Shown here: in pieces, positions 17,557 through 27,570 of the stretch
How the letters are laid out: the number at the start of each line of letters is the position of its first letter
Position numbering within the stretch: the first letter of the stretch is position 1
Assembly: GCA_025462645.1 (NCBI GenBank)
Contig: JAOAPB010000103.1
Span: 1 to 64,000 of the forward strand
Length of the DNA: 64,000 nucleotides
Source: Edaphobacter sp.
GTDB lineage: Bacteria; Acidobacteriota; Terriglobia; Terriglobales; Acidobacteriaceae
Reading direction: 5' to 3'
The notes under the pieces: generated by a model
Database searches by the model: none
Seen by the model: the letters and a program-made list of their open reading frames with translations, nothing else
Told to the model about the DNA's origin: nothing
Translations under genes and position numbers: made by a program

Positions 17557-18705
17557 ATGAAGATCGGAATCACCTGCTATCCCACCTACGGAGGAAGCGG
17601 AGTCGTCGCTACAGAGCTAGGCATCGAACTAGCGGCCCGCGGCCACGATATCCACTTCATCACCTCATCACAGCCCTTTCGCCTCACCGGCCGCGAGGCC
17701 AACATTCACTTCCACGAGGTCTCCGTCTCCACCTACCCTCTCTTCGAGTACCCGCCCTACGATCTGGCTCTCGCAACACGCATGGCCGAGGTAGCTGAGT
17801 TCTACTCACTCGATCTCCTCCACGTTCACTACGCCATACCTCACTCCGTCAGCGCGCTCCTCGCCCGTCAGATGTTGTCCTCTCGAGGTCGAACGCTTCC
17901 CTTCATCACCACCCTCCACGGAACCGACATCACCCTCGTGGGCCTCGATCACTCTTACCTCCCTATCACTCGGTTTGGGATAGTACAGTCCAACGGCGTC
18001 ACCGCGATATCCAACCATCTCCGCGACCGCACTCGCGAAGCATTTGATATCACCGCCTCCGAGATCGAGGTCATCCATAACTTTGTCAATTGTGACGATT
18101 ACGTCCGCAAACCCGACCTTGTCGCCGCCATGCGTCCCCGCTTCGCCGCAGAGGAGGAGCGCCTCCTCGTCCATCTCTCGAACTTCCGCCCCGTCAAGCG
18201 TGTGCACGATGTCATTGAAGTCTTCGCGCGTGTGGCTCAGGCACTCCCCGCACGTCTTATGCTGATAGGCGATGGCCCCGACCGCAGCACTGCCGAGCAG
18301 CTTGCCCTTCGCCATAAGGTCCAGGACCGCATCCACTTCCTCGGTAAGCAGGACAACGTCAACGAGCTTCTTCCCCTTGCCGATCTCATGCTCATGCCGA
18401 GCGAGATGGAGTCCTTCGGCCTTGCTGCGCTCGAAGCCATGGCCTGCAGCGTCCCTACCATCGGGACACGGGTCGGGGGCGTTCCTGAGTTAATTGATGA
18501 TAAGGTCAACGGGCTGCTCTTCGAGGTGGGCGATATTGAGGGTATGTCCAATGCTGCCATTGATTTGCTGCGCGATGAGTCCCGGCTTCAGGCGATGTCC
18601 GTTGCGGCGCGTAAGACTGCCCAGGACCGCTTCTGCTCCTCTCGCATCATTCCCCTCTACGAGGGGTATTACGAGCGCGTTGTCGCTCGCAGTTTGGAAA
18701 AATAG
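17557..18705 (+). CDS. bshA: N-acetyl-alpha-D-glucosaminyl L-malate synthase
   Basis: 382 residues, a GT4-family glycosyltransferase. The start MKIGITCYPTYGGSGVVATE is characteristic of BshA, as are LLHVHYAIPHS, TLHGTDITLVG and the C-terminal PSEMESFGLAALEAMAC donor-binding motif. It joins GlcNAc from UDP-GlcNAc to L-malate, the first step of bacillithiol synthesis in the cytoplasm. The ATG at 17557 has AGGAGG a few bases upstream. bshB and bshC are not in the window. Confidence 0.93.
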   Translation: MKIGITCYPTYGGSGVVATELGIELAARGHDIHFITSSQPFRLTGREANIHFHEVSVSTYPLFEYPPYDLALATRMAEVAEFYSLDLLHVHYAIPHSVSALLARQMLSSRGRTLPFITTLHGTDITLVGLDHSYLPITRFGIVQSNGVTAISNHLRDRTREAFDITASEIEVIHNFVNCDDYVRKPDLVAAMRPRFAAEEERLLVHLSNFRPVKRVHDVIEVFARVAQALPARLMLIGDGPDRSTAEQLALRHKVQDRIHFLGKQDNVNELLPLADLMLMPSEMESFGLAALEAMACSVPTIGTRVGGVPELIDDKVNGLLFEVGDIEGMSNAAIDLLRDESRLQAMSVAARKTAQDRFCSSRIIPLYEGYYERVVARSLEK

Positions 18706-18835
18706 AGCAAATTTTTCTTTGCTTGTACTTGTCGTTTTTACAGGGAAATTGGCGTGTCGATGTGGTATTTCGGTGGTCAGGATGTGGTGTTTTGTCTGGT
18801 GAACGTGGACAGCGGACTGACATAAATCCGAAGTC

Positions 18836-20239
18836 CTATCCCCGGGTCACGACCCGCACCGCATCGTCCAGCAGATGCCGTGCAGCCTCGAAGACCTCTC
18901 GCCCGTTCTGCGGCCAGGCCTCGGCTCCGGCCTCAAGGATCGGCATCAGCAGCGTGACTTTCGTCCCGCGCCCTGGCCTGCTGTTGATCTCCACCGATGC
19001 CAGACTCCCGTACAGAACCTCCATCCGCTCTCGCACATTACGCATTCCGATGCCCGTACCGGGCCTCACCAGCCCGCTCACCGGCGATGCATCGTTCCGC
19101 TCGGGAGCCATCCCCACTCCGTCATCCTCAACCTCGACCAGCAGCATTCCTTTGGCTGTAATCCTGCTCCGAAGCGTCACCGTCCCTCCACTGATCCTCG
19201 GCTCCAGCCCATGTTTGAGGCTATTCTCGATCAGTGGCTGCAGCACCATTCCCGGCACCACCACGTGCAGGGTGTCCTCCGCGATCTCCTTGACCACCTT
19301 CAGCTTCTCGCCAAAGCGTACGACCTCGATATCCAGATAGTCATCCGTGAAGGCCAGCTCTTCGCTGAACGGCACGAACGCCTCGCGATCCTTCAGCAGA
19401 GCTCGCAGGATGTTTGCCAGCTTCACGATCATCTCCCGCGACAGCTCCGGCTGCGATCGCACCAGCGAGGCGATCGAGTTCAGGGTATTGAAGAGAAAGT
19501 GAGGATTGATCTGCCGCTGCAGCGCATCCAGCCTCGCCTCCAGGAGCAGTCTTCCCTGCTCCTCCAGCTTCCGCTCGATCCGTATCGCGTTCCAGATCTT
19601 CAGCGGAATCCCCACGATCACCGGCGCGCACGCGCAGATCAAGAGCTGCACCCACCACTCGTTCGAGCGCAGGTCGAAGTACCGTCTCGGGTTGAACCGC
19701 GAGATCATGCTTGTCCCAAACTGCATCGCCGCAATCATCACCAGCAGCAGAATCTGCCGGTCCAGATGCGGCCTCCGCAGGTTGCGCGTCACCCATCGAT
19801 AGATGCTCAGGTCGATCATCGGAGAGAACGACCAGACATCCTCCGGATCGGCGAACCTCCCGAACGCCCCCGCCACCGCCGCGATGGCCAGATTCACCGG
19901 GAGCGCCCAGAACTCATGGTGCAGTATCGCCGGAATCGCCAGCGCCGCTCCTCCCGCCATCGCCGCAACCGGCCCCACCAGAATTCCCAGCAGCATCGTC
20001 GTCTCGAATGACAGGTCCGCCGCCAGAAAGTTCGGTACCGTCGCCCGAACCCATACCCCCAGCGTAAGCGGTATGCAGATCATCGCCACCAGCGCGACCG
20101 TCTGCCGGGGTGTCCGGTGCTGCGTCAACAGCAGATTCTTGAAGGTCTTCGACCGTGCCAGCGAGCTCGACACCGCCGCCGCCACTCCTAGTTCGACCAG
20201 CAGGGTAATCAGAATCAGCTTTGGATCGATCTGCGTCAC
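18836..20239 (-). CDS. LytS/YehU-type sensor histidine kinase
   Basis: 467 residues. The N-terminal half has about six hydrophobic segments. The catalytic half shows the His-kinase block NPHFLFNTLNSIASLVRSQP with the phosphoacceptor His, then LQPLIENSLKHGLEP (N box), VEDDGVGM and GTGIGMRNVRERM (G boxes). This is the membrane-bound LytS class. The cognate LytTR-type response regulator is not adjacent in this window. Confidence 0.92.
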   Translation of the reverse strand: MTQIDPKLILITLLVELGVAAAVSSSLARSKTFKNLLLTQHRTPRQTVALVAMICIPLTLGVWVRATVPNFLAADLSFETTMLLGILVGPVAAMAGGAALAIPAILHHEFWALPVNLAIAAVAGAFGRFADPEDVWSFSPMIDLSIYRWVTRNLRRPHLDRQILLLVMIAAMQFGTSMISRFNPRRYFDLRSNEWWVQLLICACAPVIVGIPLKIWNAIRIERKLEEQGRLLLEARLDALQRQINPHFLFNTLNSIASLVRSQPELSREMIVKLANILRALLKDREAFVPFSEELAFTDDYLDIEVVRFGEKLKVVKEIAEDTLHVVVPGMVLQPLIENSLKHGLEPRISGGTVTLRSRITAKGMLLVEVEDDGVGMAPERNDASPVSGLVRPGTGIGMRNVRERMEVLYGSLASVEINSRPGRGTKVTLLMPILEAGAEAWPQNGREVFEAARHLLDDAVRVVTRG

Positions 20240-20386
20240 ACCCCTACTTTACTCTCGGAGATGGGAACGGATTGGTTTGTCTTTTGCGAGAGCATCGTTT
20301 CCCGGTTCGTCAGACACCGGCCTCTTCCCATGCTCTTGCATCAATTTAGCCACTTCCGTAATCCAATACCTGTGAGCACCCGACCG

Positions 20387-20392
20387 TATAAT
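20387..20392 (+). promoter_or_regulatory. Consensus -10 of ribA, likely leaderless
   Basis: A perfect TATAAT ends six bases before the ribA ATG at 20399, so the expected start of transcription coincides with the start codon. There is no Shine-Dalgarno in the interval. The -35 region is weak. Confidence 0.6.
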
Positions 20393-20398
20393 CAAAAG

Positions 20399-21037
20399 AT
20401 GCCGTTCTCCGTCGTACGCAAGGTAGCCGACGCCGACTTTCCTACCCGCTGGGGCCAGTTCCGCATCCTCGGCTTCGAGGGAGTCATCGACAACCCTCTC
20501 CCCTGCAACGACAACCTCCCGGCCCTCGCCACTCGCATCGAATCCGCGGTCGCGCTCGTCATGGGCGATATCCACGCCGCGCCCCCGATCGTCCGCATAC
20601 ACTCCCAGTGCCTCACCGGAGACGTCTTCCACTCCCTGCGCTGCGACTGCCGGCAGCAACTCGAGCTCGCCATGGCCGCCATCACCGACGCCGGCACCGG
20701 CATCCTCCTCTACGAGCAGCAGGAGGGACGCGGCATCGGCCTGATGGCTAAACTCCGCGCCTACGAGCTCCAGGATCAGGGAATGGACACCATCGAAGCC
20801 AACCTCGAGCTGGGCTACAAGGCCGACTGCCGCGAGTTCGAGCTTCCCGCCGAGATTCTGAAGCACCTTGGCCTGAAAGCGGTCCGTCTGATCACCAACA
20901 ACCCTCAGAAGGTAGAGGCGTTGGAACTAGCCGGAGTAAAGGTCGTCGAACGTATCTCCGCCGAAGTACCCAGCGAACCCACCAACGAGCGCTACCTCCA
21001 GACCAAGCGCGAGAAGATGGGACACCTGGTCAGCTAA
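20399..21037 (+). CDS. ribA: GTP cyclohydrolase II
   Basis: 212 residues from the ATG at 20399. It converts GTP to diaminohydroxy-ribosylaminopyrimidine phosphate, the first step of riboflavin synthesis. Landmarks are the zinc-binding HSLRCDCRQQLELA, the YEQQEGRGIGLMAKLRAYEL active-site segment, and NLELGYKADCREF with LITNNPQKV. It is a monofunctional RibA, without a RibB domain. No other rib gene is adjacent. Longer upstream frames lack a credible start. Confidence 0.95.
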   Translation: MPFSVVRKVADADFPTRWGQFRILGFEGVIDNPLPCNDNLPALATRIESAVALVMGDIHAAPPIVRIHSQCLTGDVFHSLRCDCRQQLELAMAAITDAGTGILLYEQQEGRGIGLMAKLRAYELQDQGMDTIEANLELGYKADCREFELPAEILKHLGLKAVRLITNNPQKVEALELAGVKVVERISAEVPSEPTNERYLQTKREKMGHLVS

Positions 21038-21047
21038 GCCCCACTCC

Positions 21048-21533
21048 TCAATGATGGTCGTAGCTGATTACCCGCGAGATCTTCCACGCTCCGTCCTTGT
21101 ACTGCCACACGTGGATGAACTTTGCTTCACCAACCCCTATCGTGTCATCGTGCCCCGGATGATGGAAGCGATGAACCCCGATCTCGACGGCGCCGTACCC
21201 CTTCAGCGGATAAACCTCCAGGGATCCTGGAACCAGCTCGCGCCTCACCTTATCGCAGAGATTGTTCTTCGTCTTCTGCAGGAAGTCCTGCTTCCCGACT
21301 GCGAGCCCCGTCTTGTCATGGTAGAACTCAAGATCGTCCGTGAAGTAGGTGCCCAGCTTGTCCAGATCGCACCGGTTGGCAGCATCGAAGAGCGCGGTGT
21401 CCAACGATGCGATCGTCTGAAAGAGCGGATCTTTCCCTGCGGGCGGAGGAGCAGCCTGTGCCCTGAGAGACATCGCTGAGCCGGTTAGAAGAGACAAGGC
21501 AAAGAGAACGCTGCGCAAGGCTGACAAGCTCAT
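21048..21533 (-). CDS. Exported DUF4440 / SnoaL-like protein
   Basis: 161 residues with a signal peptide ending near SLRAQA. The rest is a cystatin/NTF2-like fold of the DUF4440 type: ALFDAANRCDLDKLGTYFTDDLEFYHD and the end WQYKDGAWKISRVISYDHH. Such proteins are usually small ligand-binding or accessory domains. No partner is evident; ribA ends only ten bases away on the opposite strand. Confidence 0.82.
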   Translation of the reverse strand: MSLSALRSVLFALSLLTGSAMSLRAQAAPPPAGKDPLFQTIASLDTALFDAANRCDLDKLGTYFTDDLEFYHDKTGLAVGKQDFLQKTKNNLCDKVRRELVPGSLEVYPLKGYGAVEIGVHRFHHPGHDDTIGVGEAKFIHVWQYKDGAWKISRVISYDHH

Positions 21534-21709
21534 AGTTACCCCAGCATTAAAAAATGGTTACAGCCCTATGTACGCCAGCCAGATGTTTATGTTCCATGGG
21601 AGCCGACCTATCAAGCGGCTGAGAATAGACCCCTCCTCTTGGAGTAAACTTCAAGCCAACTAGTTCCATCAGAAGAGATACCTCAATTCGCACGAATGAA
21701 AGGCACCGC

Positions 21710-23911
21710 ATGGCAACCCGCCACCGCACCCTCCTGATCGTCCTGGGAAGCATCGTCGCTCTCATCGTCATCGCCGTCGTCTCTATCCCCCTCTTTCTCA
21801 ACGCCGACACCTTCCGCGCCCGCATCGAATCCACCCTCTCAAGCTCACTCGGCCGCAAGGTAACGCTGGGCAAACTCGACCTCTCCGTCTGGTCCGGGAG
21901 CCTCGTCGCGCAGAATGCGACTGTAGCCGACGATCCCGCGTTCAGCAGCCAGCCCTTTCTTCAGGCAACAGTCGTCAAGATCAACATTGAGATGATCCCG
22001 CTGATCCTCAGCCGGCAGATCCACATCACCGGCTTTGCCATCGACGCGCCCCGCATCACGCTGCTGCGTGCAGCCAACGGCACCTGGAACTACTCCAGCA
22101 TCGGTGGCTCCGCGCAGAAAAAACCAGCTACGAACAAAGAATCCGACACCATGATTCCGAACCTCACCGTCGGCCACGTTACCGTAAACAACGGCCAGCT
22201 GACCGTCGGCACAGTAGCCAGCGCGGGTGCTCCGACCACACCCCGGCGCACCTACGACCAGCTCAACCTCGACGCGAAGAACTTCTCCCTCGATAAGGCA
22301 TTCCCCTTTACCGCCTCCGCCCATCTGCCCGGCGACGGAACCGTCTCGCTCAGCGGCAGCGCAGGCCCGATCAATCAGCGCGACGCCTCCCTCACTCCCT
22401 TCACCGCGCATCTCGAACTCAAACACCTCGATCCCCTCGCCGCTGGCTTCGTCGACGCCACCGCCGGCATCACCGGCCTTATCAATGCCATCGATGTCCA
22501 GGCCACGTGGAACGGCCAGCAGCTTCACGTCACCAACCTGCTCGTCGACACGCCGAAGCTCACGCTTGTCCGCAGCAACGCTCCCACCGCCGCCACGCCA
22601 CCACCCGCACCCGACAGCAACAACATGCTGAGCACCCTCTCTGCCGACCACGTTCAGATCAAGAACGGCGCCATCACGCTTACCTCTCCCGGCCAGTCCA
22701 CACCTGCCGTCTATCAACAGCTCAACGCGGAGATCACGAACTTCTCGCCCACCACGGCCGCACCGTTCAAGCTGAGCGCCCAGATCCCCGGAGGCGGCTC
22801 GCTCACCGCTGATGGCAAAGCCGGTCCACTCAACCAGCAGAACGCCGCGGCCACGCCGCTCGACGCCCACGCGACCCTGAACCACGTCGATCTGGCGTCC
22901 AGCGGAGTCATCGCGCCCGACGCCGGCATCAGCGGCATCGCCAACGTCGACATCAAGGCCATCTCGAACGGACAGACCCTCAACGCCAACGGCGTCGTTC
23001 ATGCGGAAGGCCTGCGCCTTGCCAAAAACGGGTCGCCCTCGCCCAAGCCTGTCGACGTGCAGCTCGCCATCACGCAAAACATGCAGGCACTCACCGGACA
23101 GATACAGCGGGCCGTCATTACCATCGGCAGCGCAGTGATCAACATCGCGGGAACCTATCAGACCAGCGGCCCAACCACCGCGCTCAATCTCCAGACCAGC
23201 GCCCAGGGCGTTTCGATCGACGAGCTCCAGGCCTTCCTTCCCTCCGTCGGCGTTCATCTACCCACTGGCTCCCGGCTCCAGGGCGGAACCCTCACCACGA
23301 ATCTCAACGTCACCGGCTCCAGCGCCAACCCCATCATCAGCGGTCCCGTCCGGCTCGATAACACCAACCTCGCCGGTTTCGACCTCGGCTCCAAGCTCTC
23401 CGCCGTCACCGCCCTCACCGGAGCCAAGACCGGCTCCGTCACGGCCATCCGCTCGCTCAGCACCAACATCCGCGTAGCCAATGGCGACGTCCGCACCGAC
23501 AACTTGTCCCTCGACGTACCAACTCTCGGCACCGCCACCGGAGCCGGAACCGTCGCCGCATCGGGCGCACTCAACTACCAGGTCATCCTCAAGCTCACCG
23601 GCATCGTCGGCGGAGGCACAGGAGGCGCTGCTGCTGGAGCCGGAGGCATCGCGGGCCAGCTCATGGGCATGATCCCCAACAGCGGAGCCGCAGGAGCCAT
23701 CGGAGGCTTCGCCGGCAATGCGCTCAGAAACGGCGTCCCCGTCGCCATCGGAGGCACCACCGCCAATCCCACCTTCACCCCCAACCTTCAGGGCGCGCTC
23801 ACCAGCGGCACAAAGGGCTTAGCCCCCGGCAACAAATCTACCGGCACAAACAAGAGCCCAGCCGACTCTCTCACCAATGCTCTTGGGGGCCTGCTCAACC
23901 GGCACAAATAA
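21710..23911 (+). CDS. AsmA-family protein
   Basis: 733 residues. One N-terminal membrane helix (LLIVLGSIVALIVIAVVSIP) is followed by the AsmA-type start LNADTFRARIESTLSSSLGR and a long repetitive beta-rich body (recurring LSADHVQIKNGAITL-like units). The C-terminus is Gly/Ala-rich. AsmA/TamB/YhdP proteins are thought to bridge inner and outer membrane and move or organise lipids. The ATG at 21710 has AAGG upstream. The gene stands alone. Confidence 0.88.
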   Translation: MATRHRTLLIVLGSIVALIVIAVVSIPLFLNADTFRARIESTLSSSLGRKVTLGKLDLSVWSGSLVAQNATVADDPAFSSQPFLQATVVKINIEMIPLILSRQIHITGFAIDAPRITLLRAANGTWNYSSIGGSAQKKPATNKESDTMIPNLTVGHVTVNNGQLTVGTVASAGAPTTPRRTYDQLNLDAKNFSLDKAFPFTASAHLPGDGTVSLSGSAGPINQRDASLTPFTAHLELKHLDPLAAGFVDATAGITGLINAIDVQATWNGQQLHVTNLLVDTPKLTLVRSNAPTAATPPPAPDSNNMLSTLSADHVQIKNGAITLTSPGQSTPAVYQQLNAEITNFSPTTAAPFKLSAQIPGGGSLTADGKAGPLNQQNAAATPLDAHATLNHVDLASSGVIAPDAGISGIANVDIKAISNGQTLNANGVVHAEGLRLAKNGSPSPKPVDVQLAITQNMQALTGQIQRAVITIGSAVINIAGTYQTSGPTTALNLQTSAQGVSIDELQAFLPSVGVHLPTGSRLQGGTLTTNLNVTGSSANPIISGPVRLDNTNLAGFDLGSKLSAVTALTGAKTGSVTAIRSLSTNIRVANGDVRTDNLSLDVPTLGTATGAGTVAASGALNYQVILKLTGIVGGGTGGAAAGAGGIAGQLMGMIPNSGAAGAIGGFAGNALRNGVPVAIGGTTANPTFTPNLQGALTSGTKGLAPGNKSTGTNKSPADSLTNALGGLLNRHK

Positions 23912-23950
23912 ACGACGCTGCGATTGTCTCTCCAGATCCAGAGCGAAGTG

Positions 23951-23981
23951 GTGGGCTGCCTCGTCCGTCAAGCCAGCCCAC
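23951..23981. terminator. Convergent hairpin between asmA-like and clc genes
   Basis: An 8-bp stem (gtgggctg / cagcccac) whose right arm lies inside the last codons of the clc gene. It could stop transcription from the asmA side. Confidence 0.45.
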
Positions 23982-25746
23982 CCGTACTGTTTCGCTGATA
24001 CCGCTTCAGCACACCATCGAGCGAGACCGTCCCCTCCACCACTCCCCGTATCGAGCGATTGGTAATCGGTAGAATCGGCCATCTCGAAAAGTAAGGAAGC
24101 GCGCTATCGAGCGGCAGATCGGGAAACAGAATCGGCGTCCTCTCCGGTCCCAGCAACGTCTCGATCGAAGACCCATCCTGCGTCTTCGCAGCCTCCAGCG
24201 CCAGCTTCTCTACCTCTTCCCGCCGCGCCGCATACCACCTCAGATCGCTGCATTGAATCAGCATCACCGTCCATGGAGCATTGCCCGCACGCTGAAGCAG
24301 GCTACTCGGAGTCTCCGTACCCTTGCAGACAGGCACGCTCACCGGCTCCAGCGCATCTTCAAGGTGAAGATCGTTCTCTTCCCTCTTCTCCTCCATCGAC
24401 GGAAGATATAGCCCATCCTGATGCGTCAGTATCTCGAAGATAGGAGTCGGTTGCAGCGTTCGCGAGAGCAGATACGCAATCGTATTCGCCAGAATCACCG
24501 GCACGATGATCGAGTAGTTGCCGCTAACCTCCAGCACCATGAAGACCGACGTCAGCGGAGCCCGCAAAAACGCAGCGAACAGCACTCCCATCCCCACCAG
24601 CGCATACGAGCCGATCGATCCCGTCAGGTGCGGGAAGAACAGCTTCTCGAACGTCCCGACCGTCGCGCCCAGCATCGCTCCCACAAAAAGCGTCGGAGCG
24701 AACATGCCCCCCGGAGTTCCACTCGAGAACGACAGTGTCGTCGCCACGATCTTCAGCAGTCCCAGCGCGAGCAGAAACTTCCACGCGAACTGCGCATGCA
24801 TCGCCTGATCGATCGCCGAGTAGCCCGGCCCCATCACCTGCGGAAAGCCGAAGTAGCCAATCCCACCCACCAGCAACCCGGCAAGCGCCGGCTGAATCAT
24901 CTGCGCGTTCGCCCCAAAGCTTCGCAGCCATGGTCGAAGAACCCCCAGCGCCTTCGCGAAGAGCAACGCCGAGACTCCACCCACAAGACCCAGCACCGCA
25001 TACGCCACCAGCTCACGTGGATCGCGCAGCGTCACCGTCGGAATCCGGAACATCGCCTCTGCTCCCCAGAACCACCGCGCAACCACAACGCTCGCCGTCG
25101 CCGAGAGCACGATGGAACCCAGCACCGCCGAGCTCCACGTCCCGATCACCTCTTCGATGACAAACAGGATCGCCGAGATCGGCGCATTGAACGCAGCAGC
25201 CAGTCCGGCAGCCGCGCCCACAGGAGCGAAGACCCGCAATCGCTCTCGCGAGAGTCCGATCCGGCGGCTGATCAGCGAAGCAACCCCCGCGCCGATCTGC
25301 AGCGACGGATCCTCCGGCCCAAGCGAGTGTCCCCCGCCAATCGCCAGCGCCGACAGAAAGAACTTCCCGACAACGGTTCGAAACGAGATATACCCGTTGT
25401 TGATATAGAGCGCAGCCTTCGTCTGATTCACCCCGCTGCCACGCACATTCGGAAAAACATACCGCGCCAGAATCGCCGTCACCAGCCCGGCGACAGTAGG
25501 CGCAACCAATAGCCGCAGCTGTCCCGCATGAGGAGCCGAGCCAAGCAGCAGCACATTCAGCCACTCAATCGCCATCCGGAACGACACCACCAGCAAACCG
25601 GAGATGACACCAATAAAGATCGAGAGCAGCAGAAAGAGATACTCCTCCCGCACCGGCGCAATCTTTGCGATCTCTGCCGGCGAAGGCAGCGCAAAGCCCC
25701 GTCTCTCCTCCCTCGGTTCGACCTCCGTATTCGCGTCCTCCTTCAT
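23968..25746 (-). CDS. ClC-family chloride channel/transporter with C-terminal domain
   Basis: About 592 residues with 10 or more membrane helices. ClC signatures are GSGVNQTK (selectivity loop, normally GSGIP), GGGHSLGPEDPSLQIGAG (normally GREGP) and AAFNAPISAILFVIEEV. The C-terminal ~150 residues are soluble and may be CBS-like. The deviating first motif means anion specificity is uncertain. The ATG at 25746 has AGGAG upstream; a GTG at 25758 overlaps the stop of the TPR gene (GTGA), so the two are co-translated. Confidence 0.9.
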   Translation of the reverse strand: MKEDANTEVEPREERRGFALPSPAEIAKIAPVREEYLFLLLSIFIGVISGLLVVSFRMAIEWLNVLLLGSAPHAGQLRLLVAPTVAGLVTAILARYVFPNVRGSGVNQTKAALYINNGYISFRTVVGKFFLSALAIGGGHSLGPEDPSLQIGAGVASLISRRIGLSRERLRVFAPVGAAAGLAAAFNAPISAILFVIEEVIGTWSSAVLGSIVLSATASVVVARWFWGAEAMFRIPTVTLRDPRELVAYAVLGLVGGVSALLFAKALGVLRPWLRSFGANAQMIQPALAGLLVGGIGYFGFPQVMGPGYSAIDQAMHAQFAWKFLLALGLLKIVATTLSFSSGTPGGMFAPTLFVGAMLGATVGTFEKLFFPHLTGSIGSYALVGMGVLFAAFLRAPLTSVFMVLEVSGNYSIIVPVILANTIAYLLSRTLQPTPIFEILTHQDGLYLPSMEEKREENDLHLEDALEPVSVPVCKGTETPSSLLQRAGNAPWTVMLIQCSDLRWYAARREEVEKLALEAAKTQDGSSIETLLGPERTPILFPDLPLDSALPYFSRWPILPITNRSIRGVVEGTVSLDGVLKRYQRNSTGGLA

Positions 25747-25754
25747 TCCGCTCC

Positions 25755-26951
25755 TCACTGTCCCATCGCCGCTGGAGACTTCGCAATCAACAGCACCAGG
25801 GCGTCATCGCCTCGCGGCGCACCGCAGACCTGACTCGTCAGCATCTCCGTGTCATACGCCAGCCCAATCTCGGTCTGTTGTCGCGACGGATCTCGCAGCA
25901 GGCTGTCCTTGATCGACTTCGGGTTGTCGTCTGCCCATCGCCTATCCAGCTCCTGCATCGCAGCAGGCAACGGGCCCGTCCCGGCAAGGTGTACCTGACA
26001 GGCCTTCCATCGGTCCTGCGCAAGCTGCCTCACATAAAGAATGCGCGACACGCGTTCGCTGTTCGAGATATCCCGCGCCGGGTCAAGCTCAAGAATCCGC
26101 CTCGCCTGTCTCAGCATTTCATCCGACGCAGAGCCCGACGCAGCCAATGAAGCACGTTCTCTCTCCCCTGCGGCTTTGGTTAAAAACTCCACAGCGCTCG
26201 CATAGTGCCCCAACCGGTAAGCCGCCTCGCCGGCCCGTTGCAGCGCGTTCAGATTTTTAGGGTCTCCCACCAAAATCTTTTCATACTGAACCAGAGCAGA
26301 CCCGAAGTCTCCCGCCTGCATCATCAGGTCCGCGATTCCCCCTTTGATCGCAGGATCATCCGGGGCATTGCCCGCCGCAATCAGCAGTTCAGACTGCGCC
26401 GTCGCGAGATCCTGTTTGCTCATCAAATAACGAACCAGCTCCAGCCGGACCTCCCTCCGCCGCAGCGACCCATCACCCTCCCAGGTCCCGTAGATCGCAG
26501 CCCGGTAAGAACGGATCGCATCGGCATCATGCCTCTTCTTTGTCGCCAGCCGCGCAAGCTGCAGGTTCAACGGTCCGCTCCCCGGCTCCGTCTCCCATAG
26601 ATTCAGAAAATAGGCCTCTGCCTCATCTGTATCGCCCGCCTGACCAAGTGCCTCCGCCAGCAGCAACTGGTAATCGTGATCTCCGGGAGCGTAGTCAAGA
26701 GCTGCCCGAAGACTCGCCACTGCCTGTTCCGGATGGTTCGCCGCCAGGTCCTTTACCCCCCGCGCATACCAGCGTTTCGCAAGCTCCACCCGATGCGAGG
26801 AGAAGGAGCGGAACAGAAAGAGCGTCACCAGAAAAAGCGCAATCGAGATCAGAGTCAGCCCCAGAAACACGAAGGAGTCGTGCAGAAAGAGTCTCCGCTT
26901 CGCCACCCGAACTTCGTCTTTGGAAGCCATCAAGATAAGATGCCGCTCCAT
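25755..26951 (-). CDS. Membrane-anchored TPR protein
   Basis: 398 residues. One membrane helix near the N-terminus (FLGLTLISIALFLVTLFLF) is followed by several TPR-like helical pairs, e.g. AVASLRAALDYAPGDHDYQ and LVQYEKILVGDPKNLNALQ. The repeats would lie outside the cytoplasm. An ATG at 26930 is an alternative start. Its stop overlaps the start region of the ClC gene. It is probably a scaffold; the partner is unknown. Confidence 0.75.
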   Translation of the reverse strand: MERHLILMASKDEVRVAKRRLFLHDSFVFLGLTLISIALFLVTLFLFRSFSSHRVELAKRWYARGVKDLAANHPEQAVASLRAALDYAPGDHDYQLLLAEALGQAGDTDEAEAYFLNLWETEPGSGPLNLQLARLATKKRHDADAIRSYRAAIYGTWEGDGSLRRREVRLELVRYLMSKQDLATAQSELLIAAGNAPDDPAIKGGIADLMMQAGDFGSALVQYEKILVGDPKNLNALQRAGEAAYRLGHYASAVEFLTKAAGERERASLAASGSASDEMLRQARRILELDPARDISNSERVSRILYVRQLAQDRWKACQVHLAGTGPLPAAMQELDRRWADDNPKSIKDSLLRDPSRQQTEIGLAYDTEMLTSQVCGAPRGDDALVLLIAKSPAAMGQ

Positions 26952-27017
26952 GGAGCAAGCATCCCACTACAATCCCCACCCCAACCGCCTTTGAATCTCA
27001 TCTCTTCTCCTGCCACT

Positions 27018-27452
27018 TTATTTTGATTCGATGCCATCGCGCTGCTGCGACTCCAGTTCACTCAACCTCTTCAAAGAGGCGACCAACGCAGGACCAAGTT
27101 CATTTAGTTCGCGGGCATGATATCCAGAGAGCTGATGCAGAATGCGCCTCCCTCGCGGCGTCACCCGCAACAGGACTCGTCTCTTGTCCTCTGCATCCTG
27201 CGTTCGTTCCACCAGATCTTCTTCAACGCAGCGATCCGTCAACTCGGCCGCACTGTTATGGCGAATCCCCAACCTCTCGGCAACGTAGGCAATCGTCGGC
27301 AGCGTGTCGTCAGGAACTCCCGCCACCTGGAGCAGGAGTTGGTGTTGCCGCGGCGACAGGTCGAACTTCTGTGCCGCCTGCTCGCTGAAGTGGAGGAACT
27401 GGCGAAGCCGGTACCGGAAATCAGCCAGCGACTGATGCAAGGAGTGATTCAT
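27018..27452 (-). CDS. MarR-family transcriptional regulator
   Basis: 144 residues with the winged helix-turn-helix: SPRQHQLLLQVAGVP, IAYVAERLGIRHNSAAELTD and RVLLRVTPRGRRIL. Length and order fit MarR. It lies between the TPR gene and the DinB/DUF1203 pair on the same strand; its target is not evident. Confidence 0.9.
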   Translation of the reverse strand: MNHSLHQSLADFRYRLRQFLHFSEQAAQKFDLSPRQHQLLLQVAGVPDDTLPTIAYVAERLGIRHNSAAELTDRCVEEDLVERTQDAEDKRRVLLRVTPRGRRILHQLSGYHARELNELGPALVASLKRLSELESQQRDGIESK

Positions 27453-27570
27453 GGATGCAGCTCTTCTGCAGAATCCTGACTCATCTCTTTATGATATGCC
27501 ACCCCTTCGCGAATCATCTCCCACCTATCTGCCTATCTGCCTATCTACGAGGAACGGCAGAATCTCGGAT

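Noticed and set aside
21845-23257. 470-codon minus-strand frame opposite the AsmA gene
   Set aside because: Same antisense effect of third-position bias; repetitive G/D/V-rich translation and no recognisable start context.
23968-25746. Typical Cl-/H+ antiporter assignment for the ClC protein
   Set aside because: The first selectivity motif is GSGVNQ, not GSGIP, so I kept the family call but not a specific transport mode.
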